Source: Coriaria nepalensis (Eukaryota > Streptophyta > Magnoliopsida > Cucurbitales > Coriariaceae). Taken from it: a stretch of 64,000 nucleotides of DNA. The notes under the pieces were generated by a model. It was not told where the DNA came from. It did no database searches and saw only the letters and a list, made by a program, of their open reading frames with translations. Location: the NCBI GenBank assembly GCA_027186245.1, contig CP114481.1, positions 48,701,501-48,765,500 of the forward strand. The letters are read 5' to 3'. Made by a program: the position numbers and the translations under genes. Of this stretch, positions 11,501 through 24,550 are shown in pieces (positions within the stretch are counted from its first letter, which is position 1; each line of letters starts with the position of its first letter).

Positions 11501-12246
11501 CACTACAAAAACAAGTTTGGTGCCTAACTTGCAAATGATCATTCCAAGGAAAGTGTGCATTCTTTTTGCCTTAAAATCATTTCAATCAGTCATTTCAAGT
11601 AAATATGATATTTCAAAGCAATTCGAACGAATTCTATTTTTGCACTACAAACACAACTTTTGTGCATAACTTGCAAATGATCATTGCAAGGAAAGTGTGC
11701 ATTCGTTTAAACTTAAAATCATTTCAACGAGTAATTTCAAGTCAATAACTAATTTCAAAGCAATTCGAACGAATTCTAGTTTTGCACTACAGACATAACT
11801 TTTGTGCATAACTTGCAAATGATCATCGCAAGGAAAGTGTGCATTCGTTTAACCTTAAAATCATTTCAATGAGTCATTTCAAGTCAATAACTAATTTCAA
11901 AGCTATTCGAACGAATTCTATTTTTGCACTTTAAAAACAAGTTTTGTGCATAACTTGCAAATGATCATTCCAAGGAAAGTGTGCATTCGTTTAAAATTAA
12001 AATCATTTCAATGAGTCATTTCAAGTAAATAACTTATTTCAAAGCAAGTCGAACGAATTCTAGTTTTGCACTACAAAAACAAGTTTGGTGCATAACTTGC
12101 AAATGATCATTCCAAGGAAAGTGTGCATTCTTTTAACCTTAAAATCATTTCAATCAGTCATTTCAAGTAAATATCATATTTCAAAGCAATTTGAACGAAT
12201 CCTATTTTTGCACTACAAACACAACTTTTGTGCATCACTTGCAAAT
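8554..12246 (+). repeat. HOR alpha, 26-monomer unit, copy 2 (3,693 bp)
   Basis: It corresponds to copy 1 base for base at +3,693 with scattered substitutions, such as AAATATGATATTT near 11,605 (CATATTT in copy 1), ACGAGTAATTT near 11,730, and GAATGAATTC near 9,210 where copy 1 has GAACGAATTC. It includes the nested 4-mer at about 10,063-11,766 and ends where the next GATCATTCC monomer repeats 8,554. Confidence 0.85.
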
Positions 12247-14384
12247 GATCATTCCAAGGAAAGTGTGCATTCGTTTAACCTTAAAATCATTTCAATAAGT
12301 CATTTCAAGTCAATAACTAATTTCAAAGCAATTCGAACGAATTCTATTTTTGCACTACAAAAACAAGTTTGGTGCATAACTTGCAAATGATCATTCCAAG
12401 GAAAGTGTGCATTCTTTTAACCTTAAAATCATTTCAATCAGTCATTTCAAGTAAATATCATATTTCAAAGCAATTTGAACGAATCCTATTTTTGCACTAC
12501 AAACACAACTTTTGTGCATAACTTGCAAATGATCATTGCAAGGAAAGTGTGCATTTGTTTAAACTTAAAATCATTTCAACGAGTCATTTCAAGTCAATAA
12601 CTAATTTCAAAGCAATTCGAACGAATTCTAGTTTTGCACTACAGACACAACTTTTGTGCATAACTTGCAAATGATCATCGCAAGGAAAGTGTGCATTCGT
12701 TTAACCTTAAAATCATTTCAATGAGTCATTTCAAGTCAATAACTAATTTCAAAGCTATTCGAACGAATTCTATTTTTGCACTTTAAAAACAAGTTTTGTG
12801 CATAACTTGCAAATGATCATTCCAAGGAAAGTGTGCATTCGTTTAAAATTAAAATCATTTTAATGAGTCATTTCAAGTAAATAACTTATTTCAAAGCAAG
12901 TTGAACGAATTCTAGTTTTGCACTATTGACACAACTTTTGTGCATAACTTGCAAATGATCATTGCAAGGAAAGTGTGCATTCGTCTAACCTTAAAATCAT
13001 TTTAATGAGTCATTTCAAGTCAATAACTAATTTCAAAGCAATTCGAACGAATTCTATTTTTGCACTACAAACACAACTTTTGTGCGTAACTTGCAAATGA
13101 TCATCGCATGGAAAGTGTGCATTCGTTTAACCTTAAAATCATTTCAATCAGTCATTTCAAGTCAATAACTAATTTCAAAGCAATTCAAACGAATTCTTGT
13201 TTTTGCACTGCAAAAACACGTTTTGTGCATAACTTGCAAATGATCATTCCAAGGAAAGTGTGCATTCTTTTAACCATAAAATCATTTCAATCAGTCATTT
13301 CAAGTAAATATCATATTTCAAAGCAATTCAAATGAATTCTATTTTTGCACTACAAACACAACTTTTGTGCATAACTTGCAAATGATCATTCCAACGAAAG
13401 TGTGCATTCTTTTAACCTTAAAATCATTTCAATCATTCATTTCAAGTAAATATCATATTTCAAAGCAATTCGAACGAATTCTATTTTTGCACTACAAACA
13501 CAACTTTTGTGCATAACTTGCAAATGATCATTGCAAGGAAAGTGTGCATTCTTTTAACCATAAAATCATTTCAATCAGTCATTTCAAGTAAATATCATAT
13601 TTCAAAGCAATTCAAACGAATTCTATTTTTGCACTATAAACACAACTTTTGTGCATAACTTCCAAATGATCATTGCAAGGAAAGTGTGCATTCGTTTAAC
13701 CTTAAAATCATTTCAAAGAGTCATCTCAAGTCAATAACTAATTTCAAAGCAATTCGAACGAATTCTAGTTTTGCACTACAGACACAACTTTTGTGCATAA
13801 CTTGCAAATGATCATTGCAAGGAAAGTGTGCATTCGTTTAACCTTAAAATCATTTCACTGAGTCATTTCAAGTCAATAACTAATTTCAAAACAATTCGAA
13901 CTAATTCTAGTTTTGCACTGCAGACACAACTTTTGTGCATAACTTGCAAATGATCATCGCAAGGAAAGTGTGCATTCGTTTAACCTTAAAATCATTTCAA
14001 TCAGTTATTTCAAGTCAATAACTAATTTCAAAGCAATTCGAACGAATTCTATTTTTGCACTACAAAAACAAGTTTGGTGCATAACTTGCAAATGATCATT
14101 CCAAGGAAAGTGTGCATTCTTCTAACCTTAAAATCATTTCAATCAGTCATTTCAAGTAAATATCATATTTCAAAGCAATTCGAACGAATTCTATTTTTGC
14201 ACTACAAACACAACTTTTGTGCATAACTTGCAAATGATCATTGCAAGGAAAGTGTGCATTCGTTTAAACTTAAAATCATTTCAACGAGTCATTTCAAGTC
14301 AATAACTAATTTCAAAGCAATTCGAACGAATTCTAGTTTTGCACTACAGACACAACTTTTGTGCATAACTTGCAAATGATCATT
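12247..14384 (+). repeat. HOR alpha, truncated copy 3 (about 15 monomers)
   Basis: This follows copy 2 at +3,693 from 12,247 until about 14,285-14,384, including ATGGAAAGTG at 13,108 and CACTGAG at 13,857. It then stops: where copy 2 continues into the second 4-mer repeat, this copy jumps back to CCAACGAAAG. Confidence 0.8.
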
Positions 14385-15000
14385 CCAACGAAAGTGTGCA
14401 TTCTTTTAACCTTAAAATCATTTCAATCATTCATTTCAAGTAAATATCATATTTCAAAGCAATTCGAACGAATTCTATTTTTGCACTACAAACACAACTT
14501 TTGTGCATAACTTGCAAATGATCATTGCAAGGAAAGTGTGCATTCTTTTAACCATAAAATCATTTCAATCAGTCATTTCAAGTAAATATCATATTTCAAA
14601 GCAATTCAAACGAATTCTATTTTTGCACTACAAACACAACTTTTGTGCATAACTTGCAAATGATCATTGCAAGGAAAGTGTGCATTCGTTTAAACTTAAA
14701 ATCATTTCAATGAGTCATTTCAAGTCAATAACTAATTTCAAAGCAATTCGAACGAATTCTAGTTTTGCACTACAGACACAACTTTTGTGCATAACTTGCA
14801 AATGATCATTGCAAGGAAAGTGTGCATTCGTTTAACCTTAAAATCATTTCACTGAGTCATTTCAAGTCAATAACTAATTTCCAAACAATTCGAACTATTT
14901 CTAGTTTTGCACTACAGACACAACTTTTGTGCATAACTTGCAAATGATCATCGCAAGGAAAGTGTGCATTCGTTTAACCTTAAAATCATTTCAATCAGTC
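14385..15000 (+). repeat. Mosaic junction of alpha segments
   Basis: CCAACGAAAG at 14,385 repeats that at 13,391 (994 bp, 7 monomers). The match lasts about 240 bp, then the sequence switches near 14,625 to the part of the alpha unit found around 11,080: CACTGAG at 14,851 corresponds to 11,300 (3,551 bp, 25 monomers + 1). At least two exchange points therefore lie here, between the truncated 26-mer array and the 29-mer array. Confidence 0.7.
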
Positions 15001-18000
15001 ATTTCAAGTCAATAACTAATTTCAAAGCAATTCAAACGAATTCTATTTTTGCACTACAAAAACAAGTTTGGTGCCTAACTTGCAAATGATCATTCCAAGG
15101 AAAGTGTGCATTCTTTTTGCCTTAAAATCATTTCAATCAGTCATTTCAAGTAAATATCATATTTCAAAGCAATTCGAACGAATTCTATTTTTGCACTACA
15201 AACACAACTTTTGTGCATAACTTGCAAATGATCATTGCAAGGAAAGTGTGCATTCGTTTAAACTTAAAATCATTTCAACGAGTCATTTCAAGTCAATAAC
15301 TAATTTCAAAGCAATTCGAACGAATTCTAGTTTTGCACTACAGACACAACTTTTGTGCATAACTTGCAAATGATCATCGCAAGGAAAGTGTGCATTCGTT
15401 TAACCTTAAAATCATTTCAATGAGTCATTTCAAGTCAATAACTAATTTCAAAGCTATTCGAACGAATTCTATTTTTGCACTTTAAAAACAAGTTTTGTGC
15501 ATAACTTGCAAATGATCATTCCAAGGAAAGTGTGCATTCGTTTAAAATTAAAATCATTTCAATGAGTCATTTCAAGTAATTAACTTATTTCAAAGCAAGT
15601 CGAACGAATTCTAGTTTTGCACTATTGACACAACTTTTGTGCATAACTTTCAAATGATCATTGCAAGGAAAGTGTGCATTCGTTTAACCTTAAAATCATT
15701 TTAATGAGTCATTTCAAGTCAATAACTAATTTCAAAGCAATTCGAACGAATTCTATTTCTGCACTACAAACACAACTTTTGTGCATAACTTGCAAATGAT
15801 CATCGCATGGAAAGTGTGCATTCGTTTAACCTTAAAATCATTTCAATCAGTCATTTCAAGTCAATAACTAATTTCAAAGCAATTCAAACGAATTCTTGTT
15901 TTTGCACTGCAAAAACACGTTTTGTGCATAACTTGCAAATGATCATTCCAAGGAAAGTGTGCATTCTTTTTGCCTTAAAATCATTTCAATCAGTCATTTC
16001 AAGTAAATATCATATTTCAAAGCAATTCGAAGGAATTCTATTTTTGCACTACAAACACAACTTTTGTGCATAACTTGCAAATGATCATTGCAAGGAAAGT
16101 GTGCATTCGTTTAACCTTAAAATCATTTCACTGAGTCATTTCAAGTCAATAACTAATTTCAAAACAATTCGAACTAATTCTAGTTTTGCACTACAGACAC
16201 AACTTTTGTGCATAACTTGCAAATGATCATCGCAAGGAAAGTGTGCATTCGTTTAACCTTAAAATCATTTCAATCAGTCATTCCAAGTCAATAACGTTTT
16301 TCAAAGCAATTCGAACGAATTCTAGTTTTGCACTACAGACACAACTTTTGTGCATAACTTGCAAATGATCATTCAAAGGAAAGTGTGCATTCGTTTAAAA
16401 TTAAAATCATTTCAATGAGTCATTTCAAGTGAATAACTTATTTCAAAGCAAGTCGAACGAATTCTAGTTTGGCACTATAGACACAACTTTTGTGCATAAC
16501 TTGCAAATGATCATTGCAAGGAAAGTGTGCATTCGTTTAACCTTAAAATCATTTTAATGAGTCATTTCAAGTCAATAACAAATTTCAAAGCAATTCGAAC
16601 GAATTCTATTTTTGCACTACAACCACAACTTTTGTGCATAACTTGCAAATGATCATTGCAAGGAAAGTGTGCATTCGTTTAACCTTAAAATCATTTCAAT
16701 CAGTCATTTCAAGTCAATAACTAATTTCAAAGCAATTCGAACGAATTCTAGTTTTGCACTATAGACACAACTTTTGTGCATAACTTGCAAATGATCATCG
16801 CAAGGAAAGTGTGCATTCGTTTAACCATAAAATCATTTAAATGAGTCATTTCAAGTCAATAACTAATTTCAAAGCTATTCGAACGAATTCTATTTTTGCA
16901 CTACAAACACAACTTTTGTGCATAACTTGCAAATGATCATCGCAAGGAAAGTGTGCATTCGTTTAACCTTAAAATCATTTCAATCAGTCATTTCAAGTCA
17001 ATAACTAATTTCAAAGCAATTCAAACGAATTCTTGTTTTTCCACTGCAAAAACAAGTTTTGTGCATAACTTGCAAATGATCATTCCAAGGAAAGTGTGCA
17101 TTCTTTTAACCATAAAATCATTTCAATCAGTCATTTCAAGTAAATATCATATTTCAAAGCAATTCAAACGAATTCTATTTTTGCACTATAAACACAACTT
17201 TTGTGCATAACTTGCAAATGATCATTGCAAGGAAAGTGTGCATTCGTTTAACCTTAAAATCATTTCAAAGAGTCATCTCAAGTCAATAACTAATTTCAAA
17301 GCAATTCGAACGAATTCTAGTTTTGCACTACAGACACAACTTTTGTGCATAACTTGCAAATGATCATTGCAAGGAAAGTGTGCATTCGTTTAACCTTAAA
17401 ATCATTTCACTGAGTCATTTCAAGTCAATAACTAATTTCCAAACAATTCGAACTATTTCTAGTTTTGCACTACAGACACAACTTTTGTGCATAACTTGCA
17501 AATGATCATCGCAAGGAAAGTGTGCATTCGTTTAACCTTAAAATCATTTCAATAAGTCATTTCAAGTCAATAACTAATTTCAAAGCAATTCGAACGAATT
17601 CTATTTTTGCACTACAAAAACAAGTTTGGTGCATAACTTGCAAATGATCATTCCAAGGAAAGTGTGCATTCTTTTAACCTTAAAATCATTTCAATCAGTC
17701 ATTTCAAGTAAATATCATATTTCAAAGCAATTTGAACGAATCCTATTTTTGCACTACAAACACAACTTTTGTGCATAACTTGCAAATGATCATTGCAAGG
17801 AAAGTGTGCATTTGTTTAAACTTAAAATCATTTCAACGAGTCATTTCAAGTCAATAACTAATTTCAAAGCAATTCGAACGAATTCTAGTTTTGCACTACA
17901 GACACAACTTTTGTGCATAACTTGCAAATGATCATCGCAAGGAAAGTGTGCATTCGTTTAACCTTAAAATCATTTCAATGAGTCATTTCAAGTCAATAAC

Positions 18001-19120
18001 TAATTTCAAAGCTATTCGAACGAATTCTATTTTTGCACTTTAAAAACAAGTTTTGTGCATAACTTGCAAATGATCATTCCAAGGAAAGTGGGCATTCGTT
18101 TAAAATTAAAATCATTTTAATGAGTCATTTCAAGTAAATAACTTATTTCAAAGCAAGTCGAACGAATTCTAGTTTTGCACTATTGACACAACTTTTGTGC
18201 ATAACTTGCAAATGATCATTGCAAGGAAAGTGTGCATTCGTCTAACCTTAAAATCATTTTAATGAGTCATTTCAAGTCAATAACTAATTTCAAAGCAATT
18301 CGAACGAATTCTATTTTTGCACTACAAACACAACTTTTGTGCGTAACTTGCAAATGATCATCGCATGGAAAGTGTGCATTCGTTTAACCTTAAAATCATT
18401 TCAATCAGTCATTTCAAGTCAATAACTAATTTCAAAGCAATTCAAACGAATTCTTGTTTTTGCACTGCAAAAACACGTTTTGTGCATAACTTGCAAATGA
18501 TCATTCCAAGGAAAGTGTGCATTCTTTTAACCATAAAATCATTTCAATCAGTCATTTCAAGTAAATATCATATTTCAAAGCAATTCAAATGAATTCTATT
18601 TTTGCACTACAAACACAACTTTTGTGCATAACTTGCAAATGATCATTCCAACGAAAGTGTGCATTCTTTTAACCTTAAAATCATTTCAATCATTCATTTC
18701 AAGTAAATATCATATTTCAAAGCAATTCGAACGAATTCTATTTTTGCACTACAAACACAACTTTTGTGCATAACTTGCAAATGATCATTGCAAGGAAAGT
18801 GTGCATTCTTTTAACCATAAAATCATTTCAATCAGTCATTTCAAGTAAATATCATATTTCAAAGCAATTCAAACGAATTCTATTTTTGCACTATAAACAC
18901 AACTTTTGTGCATAACTTGCAAATGATCATTGCAAGGAAAGTGTGCATTCGTTTAACCTTAAAATCATTTCAAAGAGTCATCTCAAGTCAATAACTAATT
19001 TCAAAGCAATTCGAACGAATTCTAGTTTTGCACTACAGACACAACTTTTGTGCATAACTTGCAAATGATCATTGCAAGGAAAGTGTGCATTCGTTTAACC
19101 TTAAAATCATTTCACTGAGT
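15000..19120 (+). repeat. 29-monomer HOR, copy 1 (4,121 bp)
   Basis: Variants repeat at +4,121 (29 x 142 + 3): ATGGAAAGTG at 15,807 and 19,928, TCCACTGC near 17,040 and 21,161, and GTGGGCATTCG near 18,089 and 22,210. The unit reuses alpha monomers, since the ATGGAAAGTG...CCAACGAAAG run at 18,365-18,660 matches 13,108-13,400, and adds others. A further switch lies near 15,615, where CACTACAAAAAC of alpha is replaced by CACTATTGAC. I noticed no difference between the two copies in the parts compared. Confidence 0.85.
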
Positions 19121-22100
19121 CATTTCAAGTCAATAACTAATTTCAAAGCAATTCAAACGAATTCTATTTTTGCACTACAAAAACAAGTTTGGTGCCTAAC
19201 TTGCAAATGATCATTCCAAGGAAAGTGTGCATTCTTTTTGCCTTAAAATCATTTCAATCAGTCATTTCAAGTAAATATCATATTTCAAAGCAATTCGAAC
19301 GAATTCTATTTTTGCACTACAAACACAACTTTTGTGCATAACTTGCAAATGATCATTGCAAGGAAAGTGTGCATTCGTTTAAACTTAAAATCATTTCAAC
19401 GAGTCATTTCAAGTCAATAACTAATTTCAAAGCAATTCGAACGAATTCTAGTTTTGCACTACAGACACAACTTTTGTGCATAACTTGCAAATGATCATCG
19501 CAAGGAAAGTGTGCATTCGTTTAACCTTAAAATCATTTCAATGAGTCATTTCAAGTCAATAACTAATTTCAAAGCTATTCGAACGAATTCTATTTTTGCA
19601 CTTTAAAAACAAGTTTTGTGCATAACTTGCAAATGATCATTCCAAGGAAAGTGTGCATTCGTTTAAAATTAAAATCATTTCAATGAGTCATTTCAAGTAA
19701 TTAACTTATTTCAAAGCAAGTCGAACGAATTCTAGTTTTGCACTATTGACACAACTTTTGTGCATAACTTTCAAATGATCATTGCAAGGAAAGTGTGCAT
19801 TCGTTTAACCTTAAAATCATTTTAATGAGTCATTTCAAGTCAATAACTAATTTCAAAGCAATTCGAACGAATTCTATTTCTGCACTACAAACACAACTTT
19901 TGTGCATAACTTGCAAATGATCATCGCATGGAAAGTGTGCATTCGTTTAACCTTAAAATCATTTCAATCAGTCATTTCAAGTCAATAACTAATTTCAAAG
20001 CAATTCAAACGAATTCTTGTTTTTGCACTGCAAAAACACGTTTTGTGCATAACTTGCAAATGATCATTCCAAGGAAAGTGTGCATTCTTTTTGCCTTAAA
20101 ATCATTTCAATCAGTCATTTCAAGTAAATATCATATTTCAAAGCAATTCGAAGGAATTCTATTTTTGCACTACAAACACAACTTTTGTGCATAACTTGCA
20201 AATGATCATTGCAAGGAAAGTGTGCATTCGTTTAACCTTAAAATCATTTCACTGAGTCATTTCAAGTCAATAACTAATTTCAAAACAATTCGAACTAATT
20301 CTAGTTTTGCACTACAGACACAACTTTTGTGCATAACTTGCAAATGATCATCGCAAGGAAAGTGTGCATTCGTTTAACCTTAAAATCATTTCAATCAGTC
20401 ATTCCAAGTCAATAACGTTTTTCAAAGCAATTCGAACGAATTCTAGTTTTGCACTACAGACACAACTTTTGTGCATAACTTGCAAATGATCATTCAAAGG
20501 AAAGTGTGCATTCGTTTAAAATTAAAATCATTTCAATGAGTCATTTCAAGTGAATAACTTATTTCAAAGCAAGTCGAACGAATTCTAGTTTGGCACTATA
20601 GACACAACTTTTGTGCATAACTTGCAAATGATCATTGCAAGGAAAGTGTGCATTCGTTTAACCTTAAAATCATTTTAATGAGTCATTTCAAGTCAATAAC
20701 AAATTTCAAAGCAATTCGAACGAATTCTATTTTTGCACTACAACCACAACTTTTGTGCATAACTTGCAAATGATCATTGCAAGGAAAGTGTGCATTCGTT
20801 TAACCTTAAAATCATTTCAATCAGTCATTTCAAGTCAATAACTAATTTCAAAGCAATTCGAACGAATTCTAGTTTTGCACTATAGACACAACTTTTGTGC
20901 ATAACTTGCAAATGATCATCGCAAGGAAAGTGTGCATTCGTTTAACCATAAAATCATTTAAATGAGTCATTTCAAGTCAATAACTAATTTCAAAGCTATT
21001 CGAACGAATTCTATTTTTGCACTACAAACACAACTTTTGTGCATAACTTGCAAATGATCATCGCAAGGAAAGTGTGCATTCGTTTAACCTTAAAATCATT
21101 TCAATCAGTCATTTCAAGTCAATAACTAATTTCAAAGCAATTCAAACGAATTCTTGTTTTTCCACTGCAAAAACAAGTTTTGTGCATAACTTGCAAATGA
21201 TCATTCCAAGGAAAGTGTGCATTCTTTTAACCATAAAATCATTTCAATCAGTCATTTCAAGTAAATATCATATTTCAAAGCAATTCAAACGAATTCTATT
21301 TTTGCACTATAAACACAACTTTTGTGCATAACTTGCAAATGATCATTGCAAGGAAAGTGTGCATTCGTTTAACCTTAAAATCATTTCAAAGAGTCATCTC
21401 AAGTCAATAACTAATTTCAAAGCAATTCGAACGAATTCTAGTTTTGCACTACAGACACAACTTTTGTGCATAACTTGCAAATGATCATTGCAAGGAAAGT
21501 GTGCATTCGTTTAACCTTAAAATCATTTCACTGAGTCATTTCAAGTCAATAACTAATTTCCAAACAATTCGAACTATTTCTAGTTTTGCACTACAGACAC
21601 AACTTTTGTGCATAACTTGCAAATGATCATCGCAAGGAAAGTGTGCATTCGTTTAACCTTAAAATCATTTCAATAAGTCATTTCAAGTCAATAACTAATT
21701 TCAAAGCAATTCGAACGAATTCTATTTTTGCACTACAAAAACAAGTTTGGTGCATAACTTGCAAATGATCATTCCAAGGAAAGTGTGCATTCTTTTAACC
21801 TTAAAATCATTTCAATCAGTCATTTCAAGTAAATATCATATTTCAAAGCAATTTGAACGAATCCTATTTTTGCACTACAAACACAACTTTTGTGCATAAC
21901 TTGCAAATGATCATTGCAAGGAAAGTGTGCATTTGTTTAAACTTAAAATCATTTCAACGAGTCATTTCAAGTCAATAACTAATTTCAAAGCAATTCGAAC
22001 GAATTCTAGTTTTGCACTACAGACACAACTTTTGTGCATAACTTGCAAATGATCATCGCAAGGAAAGTGTGCATTCGTTTAACCTTAAAATCATTTCAAT

Positions 22101-23241
22101 GAGTCATTTCAAGTCAATAACTAATTTCAAAGCTATTCGAACGAATTCTATTTTTGCACTTTAAAAACAAGTTTTGTGCATAACTTGCAAATGATCATTC
22201 CAAGGAAAGTGGGCATTCGTTTAAAATTAAAATCATTTTAATGAGTCATTTCAAGTAAATAACTTATTTCAAAGCAAGTCGAACGAATTCTAGTTTTGCA
22301 CTATTGACACAACTTTTGTGCATAACTTGCAAATGATCATTGCAAGGAAAGTGTGCATTCGTCTAACCTTAAAATCATTTTAATGAGTCATTTCAAGTCA
22401 ATAACTAATTTCAAAGCAATTCGAACGAATTCTATTTTTGCACTACAAACACAACTTTTGTGCGTAACTTGCAAATGATCATCGCATGGAAAGTGTGCAT
22501 TCGTTTAACCTTAAAATCATTTCAATCAGTCATTTCAAGTCAATAACTAATTTCAAAGCAATTCAAACGAATTCTTGTTTTTGCACTGCAAAAACACGTT
22601 TTGTGCATAACTTGCAAATGATCATTCCAAGGAAAGTGTGCATTCTTTTAACCATAAAATCATTTCAATCAGTCATTTCAAGTAAATATCATATTTCAAA
22701 GCAATTCAAATGAATTCTATTTTTGCACTACAAACACAACTTTTGTGCATAACTTGCAAATGATCATTCCAACGAAAGTGTGCATTCTTTTAACCTTAAA
22801 ATCATTTCAATCATTCATTTCAAGTAAATATCATATTTCAAAGCAATTCGAACGAATTCTATTTTTGCACTACAAACACAACTTTTGTGCATAACTTGCA
22901 AATGATCATTGCAAGGAAAGTGTGCATTCTTTTAACCATAAAATCATTTCAATCAGTCATTTCAAGTAAATATCATATTTCAAAGCAATTCAAACGAATT
23001 CTATTTTTGCACTATAAACACAACTTTTGTGCATAACTTGCAAATGATCATTGCAAGGAAAGTGTGCATTCGTTTAACCTTAAAATCATTTCAAAGAGTC
23101 ATCTCAAGTCAATAACTAATTTCAAAGCAATTCGAACGAATTCTAGTTTTGCACTACAGACACAACTTTTGTGCATAACTTGCAAATGATCATTGCAAGG
23201 AAAGTGTGCATTCGTTTAACCTTAAAATCATTTCACTGAGT
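19121..23241 (+). repeat. 29-monomer HOR, copy 2 (4,121 bp)
   Basis: This repeats copy 1 from the CATTTCAAGTC at 19,121 with no mismatch noticed in the stretches checked by eye. After 23,241 the sequence no longer restarts the 29-mer but re-enters the unit at the position of 21,530. Confidence 0.85.
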
Positions 23242-24550
23242 CATTTCAAGTCAATAACTAATTTCCAAACAATTCGAACTATTTCTAGTTTTGCACTACA
23301 GACACAACTTTTGTGCATAACTTGCAAATGATCATCGCAAGGAAAGTGTGCATTCGTTTAACCTTAAAATCATTTCAATAAGTCATTTCAAGTCAATAAC
23401 TAATTTCAAAGCAATTCGAACGAATTCTATTTTTGCACTACAAAAACAAGTTTGGTGCATAACTTGCAAATGATCATTCCAAGGAAAGTGTGCATTCTTT
23501 TAACCTTAAAATCATTTCAATCAGTCATTTCAAGTAAATATCATATTTCAAAGCAATTTGAACGAATCCTATTTTTGCACTACAAACACAACTTTTGTGC
23601 ATAACTTGCAAATGATCATTGCAAGGAAAGTGTGCATTTGTTTAAACTTAAAATCATTTCAACGAGTCATTTCAAGTCAATAACTAATTTCAAAGCAATT
23701 CGAACGAATTCTAGTTTTGCACTACAGACACAACTTTTGTGCATAACTTGCAAATGATCATCGCAAGGAAAGTGTGCATTCGTTTAACCTTAAAATCATT
23801 TCAATGAGTCATTTCAAGTCAATAACTAATTTCAAAGCTATTCGAACTATTTCTATTTTTGCACTTTAAAAACAAGTTTTGTGCATAACTTGCAAATGAT
23901 CATTCCAAGGAAAGTGTGCATTCGTTTAAAATTAAAATCATTTTAATGAGTCATTTCAAGTAAATAACTTATTTCAAAGCAAGTCGAACGAATTCTAGTT
24001 TTGCACTATTGACACAACTTTTGTGCATAACTTGCAAATGATCATTGCAAGGAAAGTGTGCATTCGTCTAACCTTAAAATCATTTTAATGAGTCATTTCA
24101 AGTCAATAACTAATTTCAAAGCAATTCGAACGAATTCTATTTTTGCACTACAAACACAACTTTTGTGCGTAACTTGCAAATGATCATCGCATGGAAAGTG
24201 TGCATTCGTTTAACCTTAAAATCATTTCAATCAGTCATTTCAAGTCAATAACTAATTTCAAAGCAATTCAAACGAATTCTTGTTTTTGCACTGCAAAAAC
24301 ACGTTTTGTGCATAACTTGCAAATGATCATTCCAAGGAAAGTGTGCATTCTTTTAACCATAAAATCATTTCAATCAGTCATTTCAAGTAAATATCATATT
24401 TCAAAGCAATTCAATTGAATTCTATTTTTGCACTACAAACACAACTTTTGTGCATAACTTGCAAATGATCATTCCAACGAAAGTGTGCATTCTTTTAACC
24501 TTAAAATCATTTCAATCATTCATTTCAAGTAAATATCATATTTCAAAGCA
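23234..24550 (+). repeat. Partial 12-monomer re-duplication of the 29-mer end
   Basis: CACTGAG at 23,234 repeats that at 21,530 (1,704 bp, 12 x 142), and ATGGAAAGTG at 24,191 repeats 22,486 (1,705 bp). The match holds to about 24,550, where TTCTTTTAACCAT is replaced by TTCGTTTAAACTT. Small private changes include CGAACTATTTC near 23,845 and CAATTGAATTC near 24,412. Confidence 0.75.
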
